Made by a program: the position numbers and the translations under genes
In this document: positions 18,741 through 26,814 of the stretch, piece by piece
How positions within the stretch are numbered: position 1 is the first letter of the stretch
Layout: the number at the start of each line of letters is the position of its first letter
The notes under the pieces: generated by a model
Told to the model about the DNA's origin: nothing
The model's database searches: none
Seen by the model: the letters and a program-made list of their open reading frames with translations, nothing else
Origin: Arsukibacterium perlucidum DSM 18276
GTDB lineage: Bacteria > Pseudomonadota > Gammaproteobacteria > Enterobacterales > Alteromonadaceae
Reading direction: 5' to 3'
Length of the DNA: 64,000 nucleotides
Assembly (NCBI RefSeq): GCF_000382165.1
Contig: NZ_KB907722.1
Span: 1 to 64,000 of the forward strand

Positions 18741-18846
18741 TCCGGAACATCCCTGCTGTTGGGCGATTAAAAAGGCAATGATGATAAGCTTAGCCTGAAT
18801 TTGACCAGTATGCTGAGCGTTGCCGGCTGTGTTAAGGTTAGTGTAT

Positions 18847-18885
18847 GTAGCCAACACCGCTACAGCTTCAAATTGGCCGGGTATA
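18847..18885 (+). repeat. Partial copy of the interspersed repeat that follows
   Basis: This stretch (TAGCCAACACCGCTACAGCT and on to GGGTATA) closely matches the terminal 40 bases of the element at 18884-19010 (CAGCCAACACTGCTGCAGCC and on to GGGTATA). It looks like the remnant of a neighbouring unit whose first part is lost. It overlaps the extra N-terminal codons of the long version of the TPR reading frame. Confidence 0.6.
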
Positions 18886-19010
18886 TACCCAAAATCATTG
18901 AAGTTGCAGGTAGGCGGCCAGTGAGTGAAACCCCATGAGCATAGCTGTCTATGTGATTGGGGTGAGAGAGCGCAGCCAACACTGCTGCAGCCTCAAGGAT
19001 AACGGGTATA
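18884..19010 (+). repeat. 127-bp interspersed repeat with TATACCC...GGGTATA ends
   Basis: The unit starts TATACCC and ends GGGTATA. Inside it two more inverted pairs are nested: TTGAAGTTGCAG near the start with CTGCAGCCTCAAG near the end, and CCCCATGAGCATAG with CTATGTGATTGGGG around a four-base centre at 18945-18948. The whole unit could fold into one long imperfect hairpin. I recall very similar intergenic sequences in Vibrio, Shewanella and related genomes, but have no name for it. It sits between the divergent TPR and M14 peptidase genes and ends nine bases before the latter's ATG. Confidence 0.7.
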
Positions 19011-19019
19011 GAGGGTGCT

Positions 19020-20447
19020 ATGTTAAAGCAATTATCATTATGGTTAGCGTTGAGTACCGTACTGCCGGGGTTGGCAACCGCTGCAGATTATGCAAAATTT
19101 ACCGTGCCGGGTCTGGCCAAGGGCCAGCTAAGCCATAGCGATATTGCGCCGCTGATTGCCTATTATCAGCAACAGGACTGGCTTGAAGTGACCGAGCTGG
19201 GCCGCTCAGTCGAGCAAAGGCCGATATACTTAATTAAAATTGGCAATGGCGAGCGCAAAGTGCTGGCCTGGTCACAAATGCATGGTGATGAACCGACGGC
19301 CACTGCCGCAATTTTTGATTTACTGGCAGTGCTTGACGCCCGCCAGCAACAACAAGCGGCAACCGGTGATGGCGGCCCGGCCTGGCTGGATAACGTTAGT
19401 TTGTATCTGATCCCGATGCTGAACCCCGATGGTGCCGAGCGCAAAAGCCGCTTTAATGCCCTGGGAATTGACGTTAATCGCGATGCCCTGGCGCTGCAAA
19501 CGCCGGAAGGTCAGCTGTTAATGCAGGCTGCAAAGCAAATTAAGCCGCATTATGGTTTTAATCTGCACGACCAGAACCGCTACCATGCGGCGGGTGAAAA
19601 CAAAAAGCCAGCTACGATCTCGTTGCTGGCACCCGCATATAACGAAGCGCGCGAGATAAACCCCAGCCGGCATGCTGCTATGCAATTAGTCAGTGCGGTA
19701 AAACCGCTGCTGGATAAGGTGTTGCCAGAGCAGCTGGGACGTTACGATGACAGCTATTCAATCCGCTCTTTTGGCGACACCTTCTCAAAAATGGGGATCA
19801 GCACAGTCCTGGTGGAATCGGGTGGTCAGTATAATGACCCGTTCAGGCAGCAGGCCCGGCAGATAAATGTGCAATTGTATTTAAGCTGGTTAGAGATGAT
19901 TAGTAATGGCAGTTACCGCGATTATGATTTAAGCGGCTACAACAGCATTCCGATGAATACCAGCGGCGGCATGAAAGATTTAATTATCAGTAATATCAGC
20001 CTGCCAAAGCTTGATGGCAGTGGTGTGCTGGCGCGGGTAGATTTAGCCTTTACCGCCGGCGGTAATGGCCGGGGCCAGGTGGTGCTGGATGAAATTGGCG
20101 ATGCCAGTATTTATGGTGGTTATCACAGCCTGGATGCCAGTGGCATGCACTACAACGCCGGTAAGGTGTATCCGTTAACCGGGCCGCTTAGTTTAAGCGC
20201 TGAAAAATACCTGCAGTTGCTGGCCGAAGGTTACAGCCATTTTACTGGTAAAGCCGGTTTATTAAGCAATAACTCCGGCTTGCCGGTGGCAATAAACCCG
20301 CGTGGCGTGAATACGCTCTGGCCGCAGCGCAGTATGACCACTACTTTTCTGCTAACTAAAGATAACGCGGTGCAACTGGCGGTAGTGGATGGCCGGCTGA
20401 TCAGACTGGCCGATGCCAGTCTGCTTGATGCCTTTAGTGGCAACTAA
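19020..20447 (+). CDS. M14-family zinc carboxypeptidase, exported
   Basis: A 475-residue metallopeptidase. A signal peptide (MLKQLSLWLALSTVLPGLATA) is followed by the catalytic domain: zinc ligands H88 and E91 in QMHGDE, a substrate-binding NPDGAER and DVNRDALAL region, the third ligand in GFNLHDQNRY, and the catalytic Glu in VLVESGG. The C-terminal 170 residues form an additional beta-rich domain. M14 enzymes trim C-terminal amino acids; some act on peptidoglycan peptides, but no feature here decides the substrate. The ribosome binding site GAGGG immediately follows the GGGTATA end of the repeat element, so the leader is partly repeat-derived. Confidence 0.85.
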   Translation: MLKQLSLWLALSTVLPGLATAADYAKFTVPGLAKGQLSHSDIAPLIAYYQQQDWLEVTELGRSVEQRPIYLIKIGNGERKVLAWSQMHGDEPTATAAIFDLLAVLDARQQQQAATGDGGPAWLDNVSLYLIPMLNPDGAERKSRFNALGIDVNRDALALQTPEGQLLMQAAKQIKPHYGFNLHDQNRYHAAGENKKPATISLLAPAYNEAREINPSRHAAMQLVSAVKPLLDKVLPEQLGRYDDSYSIRSFGDTFSKMGISTVLVESGGQYNDPFRQQARQINVQLYLSWLEMISNGSYRDYDLSGYNSIPMNTSGGMKDLIISNISLPKLDGSGVLARVDLAFTAGGNGRGQVVLDEIGDASIYGGYHSLDASGMHYNAGKVYPLTGPLSLSAEKYLQLLAEGYSHFTGKAGLLSNNSGLPVAINPRGVNTLWPQRSMTTTFLLTKDNAVQLAVVDGRLIRLADASLLDAFSGN

Positions 20448-20474
20448 ACCTGTACTGCTGCGCCAGCCGCTGAT

Positions 20475-21029
20475 TTAGTCTGTGCGGCCCTGCAGCCGCT
20501 GTTGCCAGGTAAGCAGTGCAGCCAGCAACTTGCGGACATTAGCCTGAATTTTGTCATCGGTTAAGTCGCCGTCGGTATCAAAAGCGCCGCTAAAGGAATT
20601 AGCAAACACCTCTGGCTGATTCAGCGGGTGCAAATTAAGATAAACACAGACCTGGCGCAAATGATACTGAGCCCGGCTGGAACCCATACCCGCAGCTGAG
20701 CCCATAATGGCTACCGGTTTGCCGCTTAATAAGTGATTGTCGGGTTCACGTGAGGCCCAGTCCAGCGCGTTTTTTAGTGCGGGCGCCATTGAATAGTTGT
20801 ATTCCGGACACGCCAGTAACAGCGCATCGGCTGCAGCCAGCTGTTGCAGCAGGGTTTCTACTGCCGGCGGTTTGGCAACCAGGTCGGCATTATAAAACGG
20901 CACGTCGATTAAATCTGCCAGATGTATTTTCATGCCATCCGGGCTATTAGCCATGGCGTAACGGACCAGGCCACGGTTAGTGGATTTCGCCCGCAGGCTG
21001 CCACAAATGGCCAGTACATTAATACTCAT
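20475..21029 (-). CDS. NADPH-dependent FMN reductase (YieF/ChrR type)
   Basis: A 184-residue flavodoxin-like reductase. The FMN phosphate-binding GSLRAKSTNRGL at the N-terminus and LLACPEYNYSMAPALKNALDW in the middle are the standard family motifs, followed by GKPVAIMGSAAG. Relatives reduce quinones, chromate or azo dyes with NADPH or NADH; the physiological substrate is open. AGGAGG lies just before the ATG. It converges with the M14 peptidase gene and appears to be transcribed alone. Confidence 0.9.
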   Translation of the reverse strand: MSINVLAICGSLRAKSTNRGLVRYAMANSPDGMKIHLADLIDVPFYNADLVAKPPAVETLLQQLAAADALLLACPEYNYSMAPALKNALDWASREPDNHLLSGKPVAIMGSAAGMGSSRAQYHLRQVCVYLNLHPLNQPEVFANSFSGAFDTDGDLTDDKIQANVRKLLAALLTWQQRLQGRTD

Positions 21030-21167
21030 GTTACCTCCTGATTGTTAAAAACCATTTTATTGTAGTTCATTTGGGTGGCGGTTTATGGTTAAGTTCAGCA
21101 CCGGTAAAGTTGGCAATCGCATAATGCGCGATATACTTCAGCCTGGAATACCGCCAAGGAGCCTGTT

Positions 21168-22022
21168 ATGCGTTACCCTCTGACCCTGCTATGCAGTGTA
21201 TTATTGTTAGCCGGCTGCCAGCCGGATACCAGCCGGCCAGCAGAAAATGAGCCGGCAAGTCAGCCGCAAGATCTGCGGCAAGATTTGCGGCAAAATTTGC
21301 AAATAGTCCAACAGTTGCCAACGCCTGCCGATACCAGCCAGAATGCCTTAGATTGGCCAGGCAGCTATCAGGGGGTTACCCCTTGTGCTGATTGCCCGGG
21401 CATTAAAATGACCCTGCAACTTGATGCTGATCAGCGTTACCAGTTGTCGCGTTACTATCAGGAACGGGCAGATAAGCCAGAGCAGACAGCAGGCGAGTTT
21501 CGCTGGAGCAGTGACGGCCGGCAAATTCAGCTGGATGATGTCGGGGCAACTCAGTTTCTGGTAGGAGAAAACCGGCTGTTGCTGCTTAACCCGCAGGGCG
21601 AGCGGATTGTGGGTGAACTGGCAGAGCAGTACTGGCTGGATAAACAACCGGATGAACCACAGCAACTGACAGAGCCGGAATTAACTATTGCCGGCAAATG
21701 GCAACTGACCGAATTGCTGCAAAAAAGCGTGGATGCTGATAATAAAGTATTTTTGCAATTCGACCAGGCAGGCCGGGTCAGCGGCTATACCGGCTGTAAT
21801 AACCTGACCGGTGGCTATCAGTTACAGGGGCCAAGACTGAGCTTTACCCCGCTGGCTACCACCCGTAAAGCCTGCATGCAAGACACGATAGAGCCACAAT
21901 TACTGGATGTATTAAGCAAAGTTGATAACATCAGTATCGCCGGTGACGAGCTTAGCCTGAACCGGGCACGGATGGCACCGTTAGCCCGCTTTACCCGACA
22001 AAAAGAGTCCAGCGAAGACTAG
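21168..22022 (+). CDS. Lipoprotein with NlpE-like and META (HslJ-like) domains
   Basis: A 284-residue lipoprotein with signal ending LLLAGC (Cys17). A Gln/Asp-rich linker contains a small repeat (QDLRQDLRQNL) encoded by a tandem repeat of about 15 bp. The NlpE-like domain spans about 60-165: DWPGSYQGVTPCADCPGIKM has the CxxC of NlpE N-terminal domains. The META domain spans about 170-275, with SGYTGCNNLTGGYQL and LATTRKACM. NlpE senses surface and lipoprotein stress through Cpx in E. coli, and HslJ is linked to novobiocin resistance. The combination suggests an envelope-stress or copper-related role. GGAG precedes the ATG. Confidence 0.82.
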   Translation: MRYPLTLLCSVLLLAGCQPDTSRPAENEPASQPQDLRQDLRQNLQIVQQLPTPADTSQNALDWPGSYQGVTPCADCPGIKMTLQLDADQRYQLSRYYQERADKPEQTAGEFRWSSDGRQIQLDDVGATQFLVGENRLLLLNPQGERIVGELAEQYWLDKQPDEPQQLTEPELTIAGKWQLTELLQKSVDADNKVFLQFDQAGRVSGYTGCNNLTGGYQLQGPRLSFTPLATTRKACMQDTIEPQLLDVLSKVDNISIAGDELSLNRARMAPLARFTRQKESSED

Positions 22023-22026
22023 GGCG

Positions 22027-23220
22027 CTATTGATAAAGTAAATACGGCTGGCGCTGTGCGGCGAAAGCCTGCAGCGCGCTCTGCCAGCTGGCCCTGATTT
22101 GCTGCTCAGTTAAGCCCTGTTCAATTTGCTGGCGTAAGGTCGCGCTGCCAGCCAGTTTGTCCATAAAATCCGGTGAATTAAAAAACGTCGCATTATTTTC
22201 GGCAAATAACTGCTGCCAGCTTATTAAGTAGCTTAAATCTAAACCGCCGGCCTGCAGCTGGCGCAAGTCCTGGCCTTTACTCGGGGTGTCTTTTAGCGGC
22301 GGATTAAGTGCCGCGCCGGGGGTGGCTACCGGGGTGAACTTAAAATCGCCCAGACTGTATTTATCATAGCCCAGCACCTGAAATGGAAAGGGGGTACCGC
22401 GGCCGACGCTTAATGGCGTAGCTTCGAAAAAGCCCAGCGATGGATACAGCGCGATGGCCTGATCATTGGGCAAATTCGGGCTGGGCGGTACCGGCAGGCT
22501 GTAGGCCATATCCCGCTGATAGTTTGCCACCGGAATAACGGTAAGTGCCAGTTGCTCTGCCTGGTTTATCCAGCGCTCACCTTTAATCATCAGTGCCAGT
22601 TCACCGACGGTCATGCCATGCAGCAGCGGGATAGGGTGCATGCCAACAAATGACTGATAAGCCAAATCCAGCACCGGGCCGTCCAGATAACGGCCATTCG
22701 GGTTAGGCCGGTCCAGTACCAGCATCGCTACCTTATGTTCCGCCGCCGCCTGCATCAGATAATGCATTGAGCTGATATAAGTGTAATAACGCACGCCAAC
22801 ATCCTGAATATCAAAAATGACGATATCCAGCGCCTGCATTTGGGCAGCAGTTGGCGCTTTACTGGCACCATACAAAGATAACAGCGGTATGCCCGTTTTG
22901 CTGTCGACTCCGGAGCTGACCTTGGCGCCGGCATCATGGTCGCCCCTGAAACCATGCTCCGGAGCAAAAATACTGACAATATTCACCTGCTGCGCCAGCA
23001 ATACATCAACCAGATGCTGGCCGCCAACCCGTGAAGTTTGATTCACCAGCAGGCCAACTCTCTTGCCTTGTAACAATGGCAGATACTCCGCCAGTTGTGC
23101 TGCCCCCGGGGTGATTTGCTGTGGGGCAACGCTTTGCTGTGGCATTGTTTGCTCACCGCATCCTGCCAGCCCGGCAAGACAGAGTAGGAATACAGCTGGT
23201 AAACTTAACAGTAGCCTCAT
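22027..23220 (-). CDS. namZ: Exo-beta-N-acetylmuramidase NamZ (DUF1343 family), lipoprotein
   Basis: A 397-residue protein of the DUF1343 family, whose Bacillus subtilis member NamZ removes terminal MurNAc from peptidoglycan fragments. A lipoprotein signal ends in LAGLAGC (Cys21), so it is anchored in the envelope. Family hallmarks are GLLVNQTSRV, IFAPEHGFRGD, IFDIQDVGVRYYTYISSM, LDRPNPNGR and PSPNLPNDQAIALYPSLGF. It is the last gene of a four-gene operon and its ATG overlaps the murQ stop by four bases. With MurQ, a kinase and a symporter in front, the enzyme's product (MurNAc) fits the rest of the operon well. Confidence 0.88.
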   Translation of the reverse strand: MRLLLSLPAVFLLCLAGLAGCGEQTMPQQSVAPQQITPGAAQLAEYLPLLQGKRVGLLVNQTSRVGGQHLVDVLLAQQVNIVSIFAPEHGFRGDHDAGAKVSSGVDSKTGIPLLSLYGASKAPTAAQMQALDIVIFDIQDVGVRYYTYISSMHYLMQAAAEHKVAMLVLDRPNPNGRYLDGPVLDLAYQSFVGMHPIPLLHGMTVGELALMIKGERWINQAEQLALTVIPVANYQRDMAYSLPVPPSPNLPNDQAIALYPSLGFFEATPLSVGRGTPFPFQVLGYDKYSLGDFKFTPVATPGAALNPPLKDTPSKGQDLRQLQAGGLDLSYLISWQQLFAENNATFFNSPDFMDKLAGSATLRQQIEQGLTEQQIRASWQSALQAFAAQRQPYLLYQ

Positions 23221-24137
23221 TGTCCGGCCTCCAGTGCCTGGCTGACAAAACCTTTGCTAGCGGCCAGCGCCTGCTGGCAACTTGCCAGATCCTGGCCGGT
23301 CAGCACCAGTAAAATGGCCAGCTTGGCGCTCATCCCTGCCTGCTGCAAGGCCGCATTGGCGGTAACACTGTCGCAGTCGGTAGCCTGCATTACTATCCGT
23401 ACCGCCCGTGCCTCCAGCTTCTGGTTGCTGGCGTGTAAATCGACCATCAGGTTCTGATACACCTTGCCGCTGCGCACCATGGCAGCAGTGCTTAGCATAT
23501 TCAGCAGCATTTTCTGGGCGGTGCCCGCTTTCATCCGGGTTGAGCCGGTTAGCACTTCCGGGCCTGTTTCGGCACAAATGGCAATGTCGGCGGCCGCTAA
23601 AATGGGGCCGCTGGCATTACAGCTTATCGCTACCGTAGTGGCGCCCAGTTGCCGGCCATAGGCCAGCGCCCCCATAACAAAGGGGGTGCGACCACTGGCG
23701 GCAATCCCTACCAGCACATCGTGCTGGCTAAAGTTAATGGCGGTGAGTTCTGCTACCGCCAGTTCCGGGCTGTCTTCAGCACCCTCAACTGCGCGCTGAA
23801 TAGCTGTACTGCCGCCGGCAATCAGTGCCACTACCTGATTGGCTGGCACGCTGAACGTCGGCGGACATTCGGCCGCATCTAAAATGCCCAGCCGGCCACT
23901 GGTGCCGGCGCCCAGATAAATTAAGCGGCCACCACTGGCAAACGCCTGAACTATAGCATCAACTGCCCTGGCGACTTTTGGCAGGCAGGGGGTTATGGCG
24001 GATGCAACCGCATGATCGGCCTGATTAATCAGGCTGACGATGGCCAGGCTATTCAGCTGATCCAGTTTGGCAGAAGCAGGATTGCGAGCCTCGGTACTCA
24101 TACTCGCCAGCTGTTGCAGCAATTCGGTTTGACTCAT
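23217..24137 (-). CDS. murQ: N-acetylmuramic acid 6-phosphate etherase
   Basis: A 306-residue cytoplasmic enzyme of the SIS-domain fold that splits the lactyl ether of MurNAc-6-phosphate, giving GlcNAc-6-phosphate and lactate. The sequence LGAGTSGRLGILDAAECPPTF holds the sugar-phosphate loop and the catalytic Glu, and GSTRMKAGTAQKMLLNML is the second signature. Length is normal for the family. It lies 33 bp after the kinase gene and overlaps namZ by four bases. The kinase upstream is the expected source of its substrate. Confidence 0.95.
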   Translation of the reverse strand: MSQTELLQQLASMSTEARNPASAKLDQLNSLAIVSLINQADHAVASAITPCLPKVARAVDAIVQAFASGGRLIYLGAGTSGRLGILDAAECPPTFSVPANQVVALIAGGSTAIQRAVEGAEDSPELAVAELTAINFSQHDVLVGIAASGRTPFVMGALAYGRQLGATTVAISCNASGPILAAADIAICAETGPEVLTGSTRMKAGTAQKMLLNMLSTAAMVRSGKVYQNLMVDLHASNQKLEARAVRIVMQATDCDSVTANAALQQAGMSAKLAILLVLTGQDLASCQQALAASKGFVSQALEAGQ

Positions 24138-24170
24138 CAGGCACTCACTTAATAGATTCAGGGTTAACGG

Positions 24171-25040
24171 TTACGGATTATTTATTTGTGTCAGCTGCTT
24201 TGCCGCCAGCAGCAGGCCGCCGTCCAGGGCATTGCCGCTGGGGGCTTGCAGTAGCTTACTAATCTCGGCGCTTAGCAGCGACTGGCAGCTGGCTGCCAGG
24301 CCACCAAGCAATACTACCGGCAAGTTGCGCTGGCCCCGGCAGCAGTGAATAAGTTCAACAATAGCAGCGGCTTGCTGGCGCAGCAGCTGCTGTGCCAGCG
24401 AACAACTGCTATGGCTGAATACCAGTGGCGCCAGCGCGGCGAAGTCGGTGGCACTGGCCTGTTTTAGCCAGGGCAACACAGTATTGATATTATCACCACA
24501 CTGGCAGGCCAAAGCCCGGGTTAACGGGCTGGTCAGGCCGTCGTCGCTATCGAGTTGCCACAGCAACTGTCGCACCGCCAGTTTGCCCAGCCAGGCACCA
24601 CCGCCTTCATCACCAATATTAAAGCCCCAGCCGCCAATTTGCCGCTCGCTGCCATCAGCAGATAAACGCATCGCCACCGAGCCGGTGCCAAGTGCTACCA
24701 CAACCACTGGTTGGCCATCATTGGCGCCATATAGTGAGGTGCGGGCGTCAGTGGTCAGTTGCCAGGCGGCAAAATCGAGCTGTAATTGCTGGCAAAAAGC
24801 CGTATGCAGTTGTGGGTTGCCGGCACCGGCCAGGCCAATACAAGCCACTACTTCAGCCGGGCTGATAGCCGCTTGCTGACACAGCTGTAAACAAAGTTGG
24901 CGAACATTGCTTAGCGCCAGCGCCAGATTATTTGATAGTTGGGCAGGGCCACCCGCTGCATGCCACTGCTGGCCACTTGCCACGTGTTTTAGCCTGGCCA
25001 GGGTTTTACTACCGCCACCATCTACTGCCAGTAAATACAT
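24171..25040 (-). CDS. MurNAc/GlcNAc kinase, BadF/BcrAD family (MurK-like)
   Basis: A 289-residue ATPase of the BadF/BadG/BcrA/BcrD family, which has the actin-like sugar-kinase fold. Motifs are LLAVDGGGSKTLARL at the N-terminus (phosphate 1), VVVALGTGSVAMRL (phosphate 2) and VVLLGGLAASC (adenosine loop). In Clostridium, a member called MurK phosphorylates both MurNAc and GlcNAc. Placed directly before murQ, this one most likely makes MurNAc-6-phosphate; glucosamine-type kinase activity is the alternative. Its ATG abuts the symporter stop codon with no gap. Confidence 0.82.
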   Translation of the reverse strand: MYLLAVDGGGSKTLARLKHVASGQQWHAAGGPAQLSNNLALALSNVRQLCLQLCQQAAISPAEVVACIGLAGAGNPQLHTAFCQQLQLDFAAWQLTTDARTSLYGANDGQPVVVVALGTGSVAMRLSADGSERQIGGWGFNIGDEGGGAWLGKLAVRQLLWQLDSDDGLTSPLTRALACQCGDNINTVLPWLKQASATDFAALAPLVFSHSSCSLAQQLLRQQAAAIVELIHCCRGQRNLPVVLLGGLAASCQSLLSAEISKLLQAPSGNALDGGLLLAAKQLTQINNP

Positions 25041-26621
25041 TTAATTCTCCGGATTATGCGCGTTGCTAAGCGCTACTGCAGGCCGGGGCGAGCCAGCCAG
25101 GCATACCAGCCAGGCCACCAGCGTACCCAGGCATAACTGCCAGCTGAAGCCGAGATCCCAGCTTGCCAGGGTCGGGCTGATAAATTGCAGTAAATAGGGC
25201 TGCATTAACAAGGTGACACTAAAGCCGGCCAGCAGCGCCGCGGTCACACTGCCGCTGTTGCCTCTTTTACTGAACAGCGCAGTAAAAAACACGCCCAGCA
25301 AGCCACTGTAAGAAAACACCATCACACTAAGTGCAAATGCCAGCAACGGCATCTCAGAATACTGCTGCCAGTAAAAACACAGGATCGCCATGGCCGATAA
25401 CGATACGGCGGTTAACAACATGGCCCACTGGCCCGCCCGGACATAGTGGCGCTCACTGGTTGCCGGCAGACGCCGCTGACGCCAGGGTTGATAAATATCA
25501 GCCACCAGCACCGAGGCCATAGAATTTAAACCGGAAGTAATGGTTGATAAGGCCGCGGCAATAACCCCTACCACCACCAAGCCACGCAGTCCTGAGGGCA
25601 TTTCGTTTAAAACATAGTACATAAAGACGGTGATTTGTTCACCGCCAAAGCTGCCACTGTAACTGGCACCGTTACTAAACACATCGGGCCGCTGGTAATA
25701 GATATACAACAATAAACCAATTACGATAAACACCAGCATTACCGGGATAACCAACAACGCTGAAGATAACAGCGCTTTGGCACCGCCAGCGGCAGTTTTA
25801 CAGGTTAATACCCGCTGGGTCATATCCTGATCAAGGCCAAAAGCCGCAATATTAAGCAGCACAAAGCCGGTTAGGGCAGACCAGATGGTAAATACGCCGC
25901 TGCTGCTAAAATCAGCTCTGAAATCAAACAGCAGTAATTTAGAGGTACCGTCGGCCAGCGGTTCGCTTAACACTGCGTATAAGCTGGCCAGGTCAAGTTG
26001 CAGGCTACTGTAGAGGTAGCCCAGCACCACCAGCGCCGCTGTGACGTATACAGCACATTGCATCGCGTCGGTATAAATAACAGAACGAATGCCGCCGGCC
26101 ATAGTGCAGGCCAGCCCGATAACCGCCAGTAGCGCAATGGCGGTTATTACACTGGTTGCTTCAATATTGCTAAACAGCAACATGGCAACGGCCAGTGCGG
26201 CCATGTATAGGCGGGCGCCGCTGGCAAAAACCCGGCCAAATAAATACATTTTGCCTGCGTGGTTCTTGGCGGTAGCGTTAAAACGGCTTTCCAGCAATTC
26301 GTAAACCGTGGTTACTTTCAGCTGATAGTAGCGTGGGATCAGCCATTTTATTACCAGTAAGGTGGCGATAATGGCACCGATATTGGTAGCCAGATAAGTT
26401 AAATTACCACGAAAGCCCATATCCGGGCCGCCCAGAAAGGTTGCCGCAGATTGCGAGGTTGCCAGCACTGATATCGCGACCAGAAAGGGTGGCATGCTGT
26501 TACCACCCAGAAAATAATCACTGCTGTTATTGGCCCGGCGCCGGTTTACCCAGACAGCCAGCGTAGCCAACAGCAGGAAATAACCAAAAAATACCGTCCA
26601 ATCTAAAAACGTTAATTGCAT
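25041..26621 (-). CDS. Sodium:solute symporter (SSS family), probable amino-sugar importer
   Basis: A 526-residue sodium symporter with about 13-14 hydrophobic segments. Family features include MPPFLVAISVLATSQSAATFLGGPDMGFRG near helix 2, GGIRSVIYTDAMQCAVYV and the AALSTITSGLNSMASVLVADIYQ region. It is the first gene of the operon ending in namZ, with the kinase starting at the next base. NamZ (and the divergent secreted NagZ) would release free MurNAc and GlcNAc in the periplasm, so I infer it imports one or both. This would replace the PTS or permease used elsewhere. Confidence 0.82.
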   Translation of the reverse strand: MQLTFLDWTVFFGYFLLLATLAVWVNRRRANNSSDYFLGGNSMPPFLVAISVLATSQSAATFLGGPDMGFRGNLTYLATNIGAIIATLLVIKWLIPRYYQLKVTTVYELLESRFNATAKNHAGKMYLFGRVFASGARLYMAALAVAMLLFSNIEATSVITAIALLAVIGLACTMAGGIRSVIYTDAMQCAVYVTAALVVLGYLYSSLQLDLASLYAVLSEPLADGTSKLLLFDFRADFSSSGVFTIWSALTGFVLLNIAAFGLDQDMTQRVLTCKTAAGGAKALLSSALLVIPVMLVFIVIGLLLYIYYQRPDVFSNGASYSGSFGGEQITVFMYYVLNEMPSGLRGLVVVGVIAAALSTITSGLNSMASVLVADIYQPWRQRRLPATSERHYVRAGQWAMLLTAVSLSAMAILCFYWQQYSEMPLLAFALSVMVFSYSGLLGVFFTALFSKRGNSGSVTAALLAGFSVTLLMQPYLLQFISPTLASWDLGFSWQLCLGTLVAWLVCLAGSPRPAVALSNAHNPEN

Positions 26622-26715
26622 GGCGAAGGTCCCGAAGCACGGTTTTACGGTTTATTGTTATTTAGCGGAGCACCACTACTGGCGGGCCCGCGTTTTTTTT
26701 GTTTTACTGCGAGTC

Positions 26716-26775
26716 GTTACTTTTTGTTACTTTATCAAACGTTACTTGATTCAAGGCAATTTGATTAAAAGTTAC
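26716..26775 (+). promoter_or_regulatory. Four GTTAC(T) iterations between symporter and nagZ
   Basis: GTTAC occurs at 26716, 26726, 26741 and 26771, each followed by T-rich DNA (GTTACTTTTT, GTTACTTTAT, GTTACTTGAT, GTTACTTTGA). Their spacings are 10, 15 and 30 bp. They fill the region between the divergent operons, where a common regulator would bind. No promoter boxes were convincing. The repeats are plain; a regulatory role is inferred. Confidence 0.4.
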
Positions 26776-26814
26776 TTTGACCAACCGTACCTTAACATAA
26801 GCGGAGTAAACAGT

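Noticed and set aside
18741-18857. N-terminal extension of the TPR protein from a GTG
   Set aside because: The start falls inside the partial repeat copy, has no ribosome binding site, and the added residues do not resemble the family's N-terminus.
24448-24879. 143-codon plus-strand frame inside the kinase gene
   Set aside because: It is a shadow of the MurK-like coding sequence; composition (Ser/Pro/Ala-rich) is that expected of an antisense frame.
26620-26814. 65-codon upstream extension of nagZ
   Set aside because: It overlaps the divergent symporter start and the regulatory region, and it would hide the signal peptide; GGAG plus GTG at 26815 is better.
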